Assembly (NCBI GenBank): GCA_958450365.1
Contig: CAUEEP010000740.1
Coordinates: forward strand, 2,793,501 to 2,857,500
Reading direction: 5' to 3'
Origin: Mesorhabditis belari
Lineage: Eukaryota > Nematoda > Chromadorea > Rhabditida > Rhabditidae
Length of the DNA: 64,000 nucleotides
Shown one piece after another: positions 33,388-45,554 of the stretch. A model generated the notes under the pieces. It saw nothing but the letters and a program-made list of their open reading frames with translations. It did no database searches and was not told the DNA's origin. The translations under genes were made by a program, and so were the position numbers. Within the stretch, counting starts at the first letter, position 1. Each line of letters begins with the position of its first letter.

Positions 33388-35496
33388 TTTTGCTACAAAG
33401 AGAATTTCAATTCAGATATTGCAATGTAGATATGAATAATATGCACATAAGAAACTGAATACTGTACTTGTCCAAGAGCCAGCTCTTCTATTTTTCAACC
33501 TCCTCCCAAAATTCCTTTTCACGCCCTAGCTACAGTACCCGAAAGCTATAGTACCCAAAGGTACAGTACTCAAGGAAGTTATAGTCCTTGTTGAAGCTAC
33601 TGTCCTTGGGTACAAAGTTACAGTACCCAATGAAAAAACATAGCCAATTCGCAAATATCATAGCTAATTAATTAAATTAGAATCCTTTAGAAATCTGTGA
33701 CATTTATAGAACACTTGGACCAACTTAACACTTAATCCTCAAAAAATTGCAACCACTTTACGAATTTTCCTTTTTTTTTTGTTCTGTAGTTGCCATCCAA
33801 GAGCAAACTTCCCTCAACTCCATTTGTAATTTGAAAGCAAAAGTGATTTTCCTTTCCTTTGAATTTCTGTATCTCTAGAAAACAGGTGATTTTTGAATGT
33901 TGAGAAGAAATCACATAGGGAATTCACAAAATGGAAAACGTTTATTGAAAGAAAATATATTTGCCCAATGATTCTTTTACGGGGTTTTCTTCGGCACCCA
34001 CACATCGCAATGTTTCTCCGGGGAATATGTGGCACCAACGGGACAATTGAAAGCCGATCGGAAAGCCGGGAAATTCTGGATTGCACCGAACACACGGTAG
34101 TTGGCCGGGGAATGGGGATCGACCATGATCTGACGGAAATATTGATCCGGTGTCTCGTCCATTTGACACCAAACCTGAAAGCTTTCATAAAATAAAAATG
34201 GGGATGATAGGTCTAAGGCTGACTTCTGGCTAACCCATCTACTGAAAATTGGTGCTGGAACCTCCTGGGGTGCTTGCTAAAGATATCTTTAACTAGGCAA
34301 TTGAGTTGTAAGTCACAATTCTATCACTACAATAATTGCAATAAGTTTATCTTTGTCTTCTCAACATTGTTCATTTTGAAAATCCCATTTTTTCACTAAA
34401 TAACCTGGCCGAAATTGAGGAAAAAGAGTTGATCGTGACTGAATTGTCCCAAGACTCTTTCATTCAATTGTGCATCGGGTCCATTCAAATTCTTGTGTAC
34501 TTGATAGGCACGGAAAGCCGAATGGATACCTTTAAATTGGATTGTTAATTTAGCTAAATTTCACATTCAAAACCTCCATTGTCAGCAATATTTTCTCCTT
34601 GCGTGTTTTCTCCATTCAAACATTGCGGAGTGTAGTTGGTTCCCTTGAGTGGACAGAATGAGCTGTACTCTGAAGAAAAAAAAAACAAATAAAATAACTA
34701 TCGTAATCGAATAGTAAACTTTCTCTTTGAGTACAATAGTTTTTGAAAAGGACTTTTAGAAAAGGGATTTTTCATCTCCATCACCCACCATCAATGATAC
34801 ACTTTGCCATATCATCGAATCCCTTTTTGCTCCCATCGGTCATCCACGTGTTCAATGCTCCAACTCCATTCCATTGCACTCCTTGATCATCAAATCCGTG
34901 TGTCAACTCGTGTCCTGGAATTGGTTTTCTCTAAAGTCCTTCTTTTTCTCAATTACCAGCCACAAGACCCATTCCACCGTAATTCAAGGACGCTGGCCAT
35001 TCTGGATGGAAGAAAGGAGGACGGAGGATACCTGAGAGAAAAGTGTATTCAGATCGATATCAATTTTGTTTAAGCTTTGTATCAACTTTTAAATTCCTAT
35101 AGTACGCAATTAGCACTACTCCTGACCGGGAATTGTTAATGTTAATTTTGTTTAGCACTACTCCTGATTGATACAATAGTATGAGCCAAACAAATACCGG
35201 CGGGGAAAGTGATGCTGTTCAGCTCGGGCTGGTACCAGGCATTAACAATTCCCGGTTGTCCCAGGAAGTCGGTTCGATCAGTCGACGTGGCAGTGAGTTG
35301 ATTGTACTGTGTCCAGAGATTGAAGCTAAAACATAATTAATTCAAATTTTTTCTTAATATCTACTCACACAGTCAACTTGTCGAGAATCGTGTAATACGT
35401 GTCATCTCCAGTGAGCATCAAGTTCTTGTAGAAATCGTCGAGTTTCCCGTTATCAGTGATCCAATCCGGGAATGCCACGTTCTTTTCTAGACCCTT
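33388..35496. repeat. Segmental duplication, copy 2 (partner 20055-22176)
   Basis: This is the 3' end of the complete neprilysin gene and is probably the source copy, because the exons upstream of it are present only here. The match begins at TTTTGCTACAAAGAG and stops after TTCTAGACCCTT. The upstream intron junction next to the breakpoint is odd: to keep frame between GAYDK and GLEKNVAF, the splice sites would have to be weak (GTTCTA donor, AAGAAAG acceptor). Confidence 0.95.
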
Positions 35497-38400
35497 TCTT
35501 ATTGAAAATTTGCTTTTTTTTTCAACTAACGTATGCTTAGAACTTTGTCATAAGCTCCTTTCTTACTGTCGTTGTCCATCCAATCTAAACCATCCAACAT
35601 TCCTTGGAAAGCGTTCAGAACATTCGAGATCAATCCACCAGCCGTTCTAAAGTGGGAAAAAGGAAAGGTAAAAAAAGGGTAAAAAGGTGAAAAAGGTAAA
35701 GAATTAAGAAGGGGGGGGGGGTTTAGGGGGGTTGGGGGGAGGGGGGGGGGAAGGGGAAGGGGGGGGGGGGGGGGGAGGGGGGGGGGGGGGGGGGGGGGGG
35801 AAGGTGGGGAAGGGGGGGGAGGGGGGGGGGGAAGGGGGGGAAGGGGGGGAAAGGTGGGAAAGGTGGGAAGGGGGGGGAGGGGGGGGGGGGGGAGGGGGGG
35901 GGGGGAGGGGGGGGGGGGAAGGTTGGGAAGGTTGGGAAGGTTGGGAAGGTTGGAAATTTCTTCTCAAACAACAGGTTTCCTAAAACGTGTCCACTTTCTA
36001 AAACTCTCGTTTCCTTACAAATCCTTACAAATATTTTTGCCAAAAAGGAATCGAAATCGAGTTAAAAAAACGCAGCGTTCGTTTTGTATGCAAACGTTTT
36101 ATCCACTATACAATCAAGCACGTTTGAATCCACTATACCATCAACCACGTTTAAGGCTGGTGAGAAAAAGGCATCCCTATTCTCTATCCAGCTCCAAATT
36201 TTCGCCAATTTTTACTCTAAAACTTAAAACACATATAACTTTTTATAGAAAGGGATTTTGCAAAAATGGAAAGCAGATTCGAAATCAGCGTGAAATTCTG
36301 CATCGAATGGTCTATGGCTTATCTCATTTGTTCACATTCTACTGTTGTTTTTCCCTTCTTAGTTCTATCCTTAATTTGAAACTCAAAAATAAAACAAAAA
36401 TAGATTGATCCAAGCAAGATTACGGTAGTTTCCGAAAGTTGACGCATTTTAGCAAACGGCATTCCACTTACGATCGAATGACATCCTTTGCAGCTTGATC
36501 TGGATAGAGAACATCAACGAACACACGTCCATTCGAGTATTGCATCAAGCCAAGAGTTGCGCCTAGATTTATTTTGTAACACAATCACAATACAAGAGAC
36601 AAACCAGCACAGCCAACATCCGTATCGCTGACGTCACTGAAATGATTTAGGATTACGGTGAAAGCATACAATTCTCGAAGGTCACCTCAATTGTGGGATA
36701 ATATCTCGTTGTCCTTCAGCCGATCGTCTTCCTTTGCCCAAGCCTTTCCAGCGCTTTTCCACCTGTAAAATGTCAAATTGGGATTTGAATCTCAAAAAAG
36801 TAGTCAGTGAAAGTCAGTTTCAAAATGAAAAACTGTTCAATTCAAAAGCCTCACCCCCATTCGTCCATTTCCATATTGTGGAATGAGATTTTGATAGGCG
36901 AGAAGGAGACGCATGTAGAGATAGTTGACCGAAAATTTATTTAATCACACTTTTCTCAAATTCTCTTTCTCACCACCACATCGGGAGTTGTCATTGTGGC
37001 CAAGTCTTGACTCAATTTCTTCAGCATGTCCGTCTAAAAAGATGATGGAGCTCTTTTAGAAAAAAATGATGCAGAAATTAAAGTGTATTGGGAAGATTAT
37101 GCTGCTCATAATGAGTAGCATAATCTTCCCAATACACTTTAATGTATGCTACTCATAATCTTCTCAATCTAATCTTCTCAATACACTTCAATTTCTGCAT
37201 CATTTTTTGAGAAAGTTTAAGGTAATCAAATCAATCAATCAATTTTTTTTATAGCATATTTCTCACCTCAATCACGTTCACCATCTTGTCGGCAGCCAAC
37301 GGGCCAACGGATGGAACATCAGTGAAGTAAACGCCCCAATCGAGGAAAGTGTAGTTGGCCTGGAATGTGGGATCGGTTATCATTATTGGCTGATACAAAA
37401 AAACTTCTCTTTTTAAGTTTATTTACCTGCAAATCGGCGGTTTTTCCATTGTTCCAGCTGCGCTGGAACTGGCGACGAGTCGTGTCATCGGTACTGAAAA
37501 TGGTTTGATTGCAAATGAGAACTTCAACAGCTGATAAGATTTTAGATCACCGTATCAAACCGGGATAGATTTGTGGTAATTAAATCAAATATTTTATTGA
37601 AAAGACATGTAGTTTGCCAATACAAACCATCAGCTAAAGTTCTGATGAAAAAGACTTCTTGCCAACCCTTTTGTTGCCAACCTTTTCAAAACCTTACCTG
37701 TACATGGTTGAGAGAGTTCTCTCGAATTCCAACACTTTAGACAACGTTGAGTTGAGAAGAGATTGATCGAGGGTGAGTCCTGGAATTTCAATACGTCAAA
37801 TCTCATTAACTTCAAATCTCATTAACGTCAAATCTCATTGAAAAGCAAACCTTGACTTGTTGCATAATTGGTGAGTTGTGCTTTAGCATTGCTGAGGTAT
37901 TGTGGTTGGATGATGTTCCACGCTCCACCTTGATAGTACGATTTCGAATAGTAGGCTGTGTTTTGATCAACGTGAAGCATATATCTAAACAAATTACAAA
38001 TTACAAATTACAAACAAAAAAAACAAAGAAGCATCTATCTAAACATACAACTTCCGCATCTTTTCCAACAATTTAATATGCAAATTGTCTTTGACGTCTT
38101 ATTTCATTGAATTTTAGTATATTTTCTCCCAGTTTTATATGATTTTGAATAGATTTAAGTTAGAATTCATTAACATAAACCTAATAAAATCATTTATACT
38201 ATTTTCCCCCTTATCTTTACCAAACTAGAGATATGCCAGGTGAAATTTACATTTATCCTGGGGAAAAAATGCAGTAATACTGAAATTACGTTTTCTCAAG
38301 TAGATTGGATAAAAGTTTAGAGGCAAGGTAACAGTAGTTTTCGAAAGTTAACACCTTTTAGAAAACGATTCGGCTACTGTAGCTAAAATCTACTATAATG

Positions 38401-41400
38401 TGGCAGTGTTTTGAAGGTACTTAAAGTAAAGAAATGAATGGCAAAGAATTTGGAACCGAGGATTGAATCCTCGACCTTCTGCTTATCGGGCAGATGCTCT
38501 ACCATTGAGCTATCGGCCTCTACTTTGTTCAAAAAGAAATAGGAAACACAAGGAAGAAGAAAGAAAGAGATGTTAAAAGAAAGATCAAATTCCTCTACCC
38601 CATAGTTGGCGTCACCCAATTTGTGTCGACCATTGGTGTCACGAGGGTATCCACGCCGGCGATGAACGAAAGATAGGCAAGAGCCGAGGCCAATTGCATG
38701 GGAGTTGGCGCGACTGTGACTGGCATTCCCTAAATATATACTGATCAATTTCTTCCCATGATCATCCCCGCACTTGACTGTAAACGGCCGTGAAATCAGC
38801 TCCAATACGTTTCTTCAACTCGTTGACTTTCGGCAGAATGAGATTCAAGTTCTTCAAATCATTAGCCATTGTCGGCACAGCTTTTTGGCAAGATTGGAAG
38901 AATTGCTGGGTCTTTTGCAAGGCGGCTGAGCTCTACAAAGGGATTTTTTTTGATTTTTGATTGCCACAAACCTGGATCGTCGGCGCATAGGCTGGGTCGA
39001 GTAATTTCGCGGCCATCGCCGCTTTGTTCTTCTCGTCAGCCAAATGGAAGCTCACCTAGAACAGAATAAATAGTTTGACTGGTATTCAAAGGATTTGTTT
39101 TCAATTTATTATTCAAAAACCCCACCACTTGCTTATAGTTTCCACAGGAGTACTTGTAAAAATCGTTGCACGGATCTTGGGTGAAATCGACGGAAGCTTG
39201 GAAGAAATCGACAGCTTGCTGATACGCTGAATAAACGGAGAGATTTCGTGGAGCGATTGGCAGCGCGGGAGCCACGTTCACGTCGTTTTTGATCTGCGGA
39301 ATGCCGGTCGTTTGTTTCGGTTCGCTCACCTAAACCATTCTTACAAATGCTTCCGTTCACATAAACAAACCCAAACATTGCAGTGCTTTTCGGGAGCGTA
39401 TTTCGAGTTGTACGGGCAGTTGTAAGCGGTCTGAATTGAGGAAATTTAACAAACAATTTCATAACAAACCTTGAAAGCGGGGAAGTTCTGAATGGTTCCG
39501 AAAACTCGATAAAGTGATGGAGAGTGCACATCCACCAACAATTGCCTCATCTCACGGTCGGGACTTGGGGGCAATTGACACCAATCCTAAAGAATGCATT
39601 TCATTTCATAAGTAAAACATAGGCCAACTAAAAGCCAGCTCCAAGTCTGGCCTCTGATTGATCGGGTTTGAAAATGGTTTGAAGCCTTATTTGATATTCA
39701 AGTACTTTCTGTGGGCTAGTTCAGAAATCAAGCCAAGAAAAGCAATCAAGAAAAATTGGTTTTGAGCTTCGGTTAAGCTTTAAGGGATCGTCTAACCAAT
39801 CTTATCTTACTTAGGCTTCAAATCTACCTGAGCAAAAGCGATGAAGAAGAGTTGTTCGGCGGTGAGTTGCGATAGCTCGTCGTCGGGGAGAAGCGGGTCG
39901 GGGCCGTTCAAGTTCGCGAATGCTTTGTAAGCACGGAAAGCCGAATGGATTCCTGAATCAAAATTGATTTGTAGCTAAATAAAAGAACTGCTCAACCTCC
40001 ATTATCAGCGATGTTTTCTCCTTGCGTTTGAGCTCCATCAATACAGGCGGCAGCTGAGTAATTTGCGGGGAGTGGACAGAAACTGGAATGGAAATGAGTA
40101 ATCTTGTGTTCAAGTTTTATTTTATACTTGTATTTCATATTTTCTTCAAATTTTCCCTCACCCGGAATACTCTTGCACAACGCAGTCAGCCATCTCATTG
40201 AAGCTATAGCTGGACATGGTGTCCATCCATCCATTCAACGCTCCCGTTCCATCCCATTGTACTCCCTCATCATCGAAACCGTGAGTCAACTCGTGCCCAG
40301 CAATCACTCCCATCGCTCCGAAGTTCATCGCAGCCGGCCAGTTTGGATCCTAGATATGGTGAGATCCTTGTACTCGCAATGCTCCAGATTTAGGATAAGT
40401 GTAGGTATAGTAAACTTCTGCTACGAGCTCTCAAAGGGAATGCCTTTACGCCTACCGGGGGATCGAACCCCAAACCCCGAAGCACCGAGCTATGGGCACA
40501 CAGAAGAGCCCTCCTTCCAAGAGGCTCATAACAGCAGCGATGATCATGACTCACCATGAGTCTCTCTCTTGGACCCCCTGTCTCTTACAGTATATACTGT
40601 GCTTGATATACTATACACTTGGCCTTGGATTTAAAGACTTGTCGAAATCATATGTACATTAGTCGTAGTATACCATGGTCATACTGCTACCAGGTAATTT
40701 GGATCCTATACTTGGTCAAACTGGGCTTTGTTCTTGGATTTAAAGGCTTGTAGAACTTACGTAGAATGGTTGACGGAGAATGGCCAACGGGAAAGTGATA
40801 CTGTTGAGCTCCGGCTGGAAATAGTCAAATTATTCATTTCAGATCTAACTAGCAATCAAAAATCTCTGCTTACCTGATACCAAGCATTCGTTGTTCCCGG
40901 GGGTCCATTGAAATCAATTCGATCAGATCCCGTTGATCGAAGGAGATACAAGAATTGCATCTGAAAAAGGGTTTTGAAAAAATAACTTATCTATAGTATA
41001 TTTAAAGAGTTCACCTGTAGATTGAAAGCATTCGATTTTTTGAACATGGTCACATAGTCGTCATTTTGAGTGATCATCAGCGTCTAGATTTGAGAGTTAA
41101 TTTTCATTTCAATTCATTTCAATTCAATTCAATAATCAAAGAAACCTTGTGATAGCTTGTCAACTTTTGATCATCGGCCACCCAATCGGGGAAAGCGATG
41201 TTCTTGACGAGGTTCTCGATCTTCGCGAAAGCTCCCTGTTTTGTTGATCGGGACATCCACGAGAGTTGATCGATCATCGAACGGAAACCGACGAGAATCG
41301 ATTCTGGAAAGAACAGTAAAGAAGAAAAGATTTGAACTTTATCTTCTATATCTTTTATAAGTATTTCTTTCTGTTGATGTGCACTTATCTAGAGTATTTT

Positions 41401-44400
41401 GGTACTTTTTAAACATCATATACTAACCAGCCAATTGTCGAACATTGTATCGAAGAGAGTCACGATCGCTTTGTGTCGGCAAAACCGCATCCACAAAAGC
41501 ACGGGCGTTTGCGTACTAGAATTAGAATTTTGATTTGTCTAAGAATTCTACCCTGCTTAATAGTTGCTATACTGCTTAATAGCTAATAGTAAATGCTTAA
41601 TAGTACTAATTAATTAATAGACTTGCTTAAAAGTAAATTAACGGGAAAGGGGAAAATTGGGAATAATGGAAATGAGAATTTTGACAAGAATGACAAGAAA
41701 ACAGAGGTGGAGTTAGGTTCGGCTTGAAATTTTTCCATGTCTACTATCTAAATTTCTATCAAAATCTATCAAATTCTATCTGAATTTCTGAAGAATGTTT
41801 AGTCACTTACAGGTAGCATAAAGACGGTCTCTTGAGCGCAATTGATGTCCAACATTTGATCATCAGTCCAATGTTGACGTCTGTAAAGGATTCTTTTTTT
41901 TGCTTAAAGCATTAAGAAATATAATACTTCTATATGCAACTTTACCTGAATTTCCTTTCTTCTGGTCGAAGATGTCGTGGGCGTCCGAGTGTCGGTTTGT
42001 AGATGTAAGGCTGCTCCCAGGCCTCCTAAAAATGCAAAAGATTCAAGAGAAAAGACAAATCAAAATAAACCTCGAATGCCGATCGGATCGATGATGAATC
42101 CGGAGTCAAAAAGGATGAATAAGCATCAACCAAACGATAGTACAAATAGTTGATCACTGTTCGTTGATCGAAACTTGGGAAATCCGACTAAATTCCCCCT
42201 TGTGTTTTCTTTTTTTTCTCTCGGCAAGTCAAGGTACTGAATAGGTCAGTGCTTAGAGCAATTGCTTAGAGCAAAAGATCGAGGGTTCAATTCCCTCTGC
42301 GGAAATCTAGCTCTCTTCTTTTTAAGATTTACAGCCTTTTGCTCACCTGAAGTTTCGACAATTGCCCTGGTTCGAGGAGAAGGAATGGGAAATTTGGATC
42401 GTGAACGACTTTGTAGTAGACATCATCGCCGCCAGAGATGATTGACTGCAAGAAAAGGTTCTAAGTTGCTTACAAGAAAATAAGCTTTCACAGATTACTA
42501 GATCAGCTGGAGAAACTTTCACCAGACTCATTCAAGAATACCACGATCGGGAATGATTTAAAGCCGATTTTCTATGGCTTACAGACTTAGAACATCCCTG
42601 CTTATTTCAAAAGCTTATTATCAGTAGAGTTTGTTAGATTTCTTTCACGTGCATGTGCCAAAAACGTTCTCCAATCGATGAATGAATAGGCGGTGGTGGC
42701 ATTGGTTCGAGTCATCGGATTGTAACTGCGCTGGTACTTTCGCCGGGTAGTGTCGTCGGTGCTAAATCGGGACATTGAGCTTAAGCATTATTGTATAATA
42801 CATAATAGCCAATAAAAATTCTTTTCCAGTACCTGTATTGGGTGGCAAGATTGAACTCGAAATCGACAAGCGCCTCGGCGTCACTCTTCAGCTTTGTCGG
42901 ATTCAATGCATTCATATTCATCGCTGCCGCCACTTTTTGTAGATTCTTTTGCACGGTTGCCACGTAGCTGAACGTTTTGTTTCATTTTTGACGTCTAATT
43001 TGGTTATTTACTTGCTTCTGATGAGATCCCAGGCTTTTGTGTAATAGGTGGAGCGATAGATTGTTGTTGGTTGATCAATGAAGAGACCGTAGCCCTAGAG
43101 GTTTGTTGTGTGAATAATTAGTAAAGATTTGAATACCTGTGGTCCTGTTGGGTCCTTCCAGTTTCTGGAAATTCAAATAGAATAAAAGCAGTACAAATTT
43201 ATGGATCATTTAAATGTAAATTTATAGATAACGAGCCGAAAAACCCGCGTAATGACGGATTTTTCTGGCCTGGCTACCATGTCGCCGTGGCGCAGTCAGG
43301 AGAGCGCCTGTTTGCAACCCATCCGATCCGGGTGCTACTCAGTTCTTCCTTTTTCAATCTTTTTATGAAAAAGTCCGTCCAGACATGGATTTAGAATGGA
43401 TTTCCAGCAGAAAATGCTCACTTCGTTCGAGTTTTCCGCGGGGAATCCATTCAAATGACTACAACTACCTTAACCCATGTCAAGCCCAGCCCCCTTTTTT
43501 AAAAATGGACTTGAAACTCAGATTCCGTATAGCCGAAAACCCCTGGGAGCAAAGCATCGCGCGCAAGCGCAAAAGCTGAATACTTCTTCTTTTAACCGAT
43601 AGAGCAAACGTAATTGCGCACAGACGGACAGACGGACGTCTCTTCTGCTTTATATAGAGTAGATTTTTAAAAGTTACGTGTCAACGAATGGCGAAAGAAG
43701 AGTATAAACACCCTCGCTTCCGGCCAGATAGCCGATCATGGTACCCAATTGGGTTGGTGTGAGTGGAGAGATATTGTTGATTGATTGGTTGAGAGCCGGG
43801 AATGGGACACCAGTCATTGAAAGCATGTCGTTCAGAGCCTGTTTTTTTAAAGAACAGGCACATCAAAATCATTTAGAAAAACTTACGCTGACAGTTGGTG
43901 CACCATTGGCTACGCTGTTCCAATTCTGGAATGTTTTTTTGTAAGTATTAATCACTTTTAACCTCACCATATTGGCTTGTCGACATTGTTGGAAGTACCA
44001 AGCAGCTTGGTTTACCGGTTGAGGCTATAGGAAAAGATTATTTGATATTTTTTTTGTAATTGATTACCGCAACATCGAGATAGTATTGCTTTTTGAATTG
44101 ACGAGCCATTTTGATGCTATTCTCGTTGTCAGAAACGTCGAAAGACCTGCAATAACCTTCAGAGAGTGAAATTTTTAACAGAATCTGTTTCACAAATCTC
44201 TTGTATCAATAACTATTGTGTTTTGAGCTGAAACGCACATATCCCCGTTGAAGTTGCCGCATGTGAAGGCGTAAAAGTCATTGCATGGATCGGCCGACGT
44301 GTTCATCATTGGCCTAAGAATCGATTTGAATGTCGAATATGAATATTGATTGTTTTATTGTTTTATCTATAAATCATCTTAAAAAAGATACTTGAGAAGC

Positions 44401-44669
44401 TTGACGACATCCATAAATGCGCCATATTTGGGATTATCGGTGTGAATGGGAGCCGGAGTGGGCACCGCTGGGGCTCCATCTAGGAATTTCGACTAGAACT
44501 TCAGATCACAACTTTAAGTTAGTTCAACTTTAAGTTACTTTATTATATAGTTTTAAAAAAAACTATACAATAAAGCTTAATTAGTAAAACTTTTGTCTTT
44601 ATTTGTTAAAAATCTGACTTGTAATCGCTAGGAGCACAGCGCCGAGTAACCCCACCACCTAAACGATTG
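33977..44669 (-). CDS. Tandem (two-domain) M13 neprilysin-like zinc metallopeptidase
   Basis: Ectopeptidase gene with some forty exons. Possible anchor exon 44629-44669 ([13 protein letters not shown]), then a Pro-rich linker ([13 protein letters not shown]). Domain 1 (about 44490-39371): [60 protein letters not shown] (40269-40295), GENIADNGG, and C-terminal HCNVW. A 41-nt intron (39330-39370) joins this in phase 0 to domain 2: [22 protein letters not shown] (about 39150), [46 protein letters not shown] (34886-34912), GENIADNGG, ending [10 protein letters not shown] at 33977. Both domains retain all zinc ligands and the substrate motif. If the 41-nt intron is retained, a stop follows after 11 codons and a single-domain enzyme results. 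M13 proteins are normally one domain of about 750 residues. The 5' end beyond 44669 was not resolved. Introns hold a G tract, hairpins, tRNA-like relics and a SINE-like element. Confidence 0.85.
35709..35953. repeat. Poly-G tract, about 245 bp
   Basis: An almost uninterrupted run of G on the plus strand, broken only by AA, A or rare T, ending in four GGTTGGGAA units. It lies in a neprilysin intron (C-rich in the transcript) between the exons ending near 35650 and beginning near 36475. It can form G-quadruplexes on the plus DNA strand. Proline- or glycine-rich frames across it are artefacts. Confidence 0.95.
37065..37209. repeat. Nested palindrome in neprilysin intron
   Basis: An inner hairpin has 27-bp perfectly paired arms (37077-37103 and 37116-37142; core GTGTATTGGGAAGATTATGC) around a 12-nt loop. 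An outer imperfect mirror extends through ATGATGCAGAAATT on the left and AATTTCTGCATCAT on the right. It would fold strongly in the pre-mRNA. Confidence 0.88.
38455..38523 (-). repeat. tRNA-like relic in neprilysin intron
   Basis: Minus-strand A box (TAGCTCAATGGTAGAGC), a perfect 5-bp anticodon-like stem (TCTGC...GCAGA) around CCGATAA, and a paired T-arm-like hairpin (GAGGATTCAATCCTC) with a shortened 5-nt loop. Position 33 is C instead of T and the acceptor ends do not pair. The best preserved of five such relics, but not a plausible working tRNA. Confidence 0.55.
40446..40503 (-). repeat. tRNA-like relic in neprilysin intron
   Basis: Minus strand: CCATAGCTCGGTGCTTCGGG (A-box side) and GGGGTTCGATCCCC (B box and T arm, well paired). 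The spacing is too short for a normal anticodon arm. Confidence 0.5.
42240..42304 (+). repeat. tRNA-like relic in neprilysin intron
   Basis: Plus strand: GGTCAGTGCTTAGAGCA resembles a D arm, and GAGGGTTCAATTCCCTC is a fully paired T-arm-like hairpin. Acceptor pairing is absent. Confidence 0.5.
43275..43667 (+). mobile_element. Putative tRNA-headed SINE in neprilysin intron
   Basis: It starts with a tRNA-like head (GCCGTGGCGCAGTCAGGAGA, then GCGCCTGTTTGCA and GATCCGGGTGC), has an unrelated body of about 270 bp, and ends in ACAGACGGACAGACGGACG, a pyrimidine run and TTTATATAGAGTAGAT. A very similar tail occurs at 60495-60530. No target duplication was identified. It inserts between exons of neprilysin domain 1 (near 43190 and 43680). 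Confidence 0.5.
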
Positions 44670-44858
44670 GATGAAGAGAAAAAAAACAGTAGAAATTTTT
44701 GTATTGTACAATAATACGGTAGAATACGGTAAATTACAGTTCTAAGTGAAAGCTTATTACATATCTATGGCTACTATTCTAATAGTAAGCTTCAGGAGTT
44801 CAAGTATTTTACTTCATTCTACAACTGTTGCCTAACTATGAGTCGTTGATAGTCATTA
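44670..44858. other. Upstream of resolved neprilysin exons
   Basis: No exon recognised. An exon-like frame at about 45846-45905 (minus, TTAPLPTEQTPSQLP) might be part of the N-terminus, but it ends in a stop in the frame required for the next exon. Confidence 0.3.
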
Positions 44859-45554
44859 CAAGGGTGTCCAATAAAAAAACGTTTCCAAACTGGAATTCTT
44901 CAGAATTTCTGGTCGCTAGAAGTGATCGATGTGGTGTCATTTGTGGTGAATCGTTTGTGCTCTAAAATTTTTCATATTTTTTCACGAAAACATTATCACT
45001 TGATAGAGATATCATGAGATTATGAGTGCCACCATGGTCACCACCATGTGACCATCAACAGGGCAAAATTTTTACCATAAAGTGGAGACTTTCTACTGAC
45101 ATCGTGGTGTTATATTAGAGTTAATATATAAAATAAAATTATTAACCAAAAAGATTATTAGTCTGAAACATGCACTATTCTCTCATACATAAGGCCCTTC
45201 TCACCTTTCTCAATCTCTCATACATAATGCCCTTTCAACTCACCGTCTTCAAAGAGAGGTCGAGTTTTTCCAAGGAACTTCTAATCAAAAAACTGTTTGG
45301 TTAATAATCTTATTTTATATATTAGCTCTAATATGATATCACGATGCCAGTAGAAAGTCTCGACTGTATAGTAAAATTTTTGCTCATGGTAGCACTCATA
45401 ATCTCATGATATCATGATGATGTTTTCGTGAAAAAATATGAAAAATTTTAGAGCACAAATGATTCACCACAAATGACACCACATCGACCACTTCTAAGCG
45501 ACCAGAAATTCTGAGGAATTCCAGTTTGAAAACGTTTTTTTATTGGACACCCTG
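44859..45554. mobile_element. Foldback element, 696 bp, TA target duplication
   Basis: Ends CAAGGGTGTCCAATAAAAAA and, inverted, CAGGGTGTCCAATAAAAAAA, flanked by TA at 44857-44858 and 45555-45556. Inverted arms extend some 200 bp or more (GAGCACAAATGATTCACCAC and so on), with further inverted blocks near the centre (TTTATATATTAGAG, AACCAAAAAG). No transposase. The terminus style is Tc1/mariner. Confidence 0.88.

Noticed and set aside
35704..36408. Proline-rich and glycine-rich open frames
   Set aside because: They are translations of the poly-G tract and have no splice context or start support.
38455..38523. Functional tRNA gene
   Set aside because: Acceptor stem does not pair, the residue before the anticodon is C rather than T, and the T loop is two bases short.
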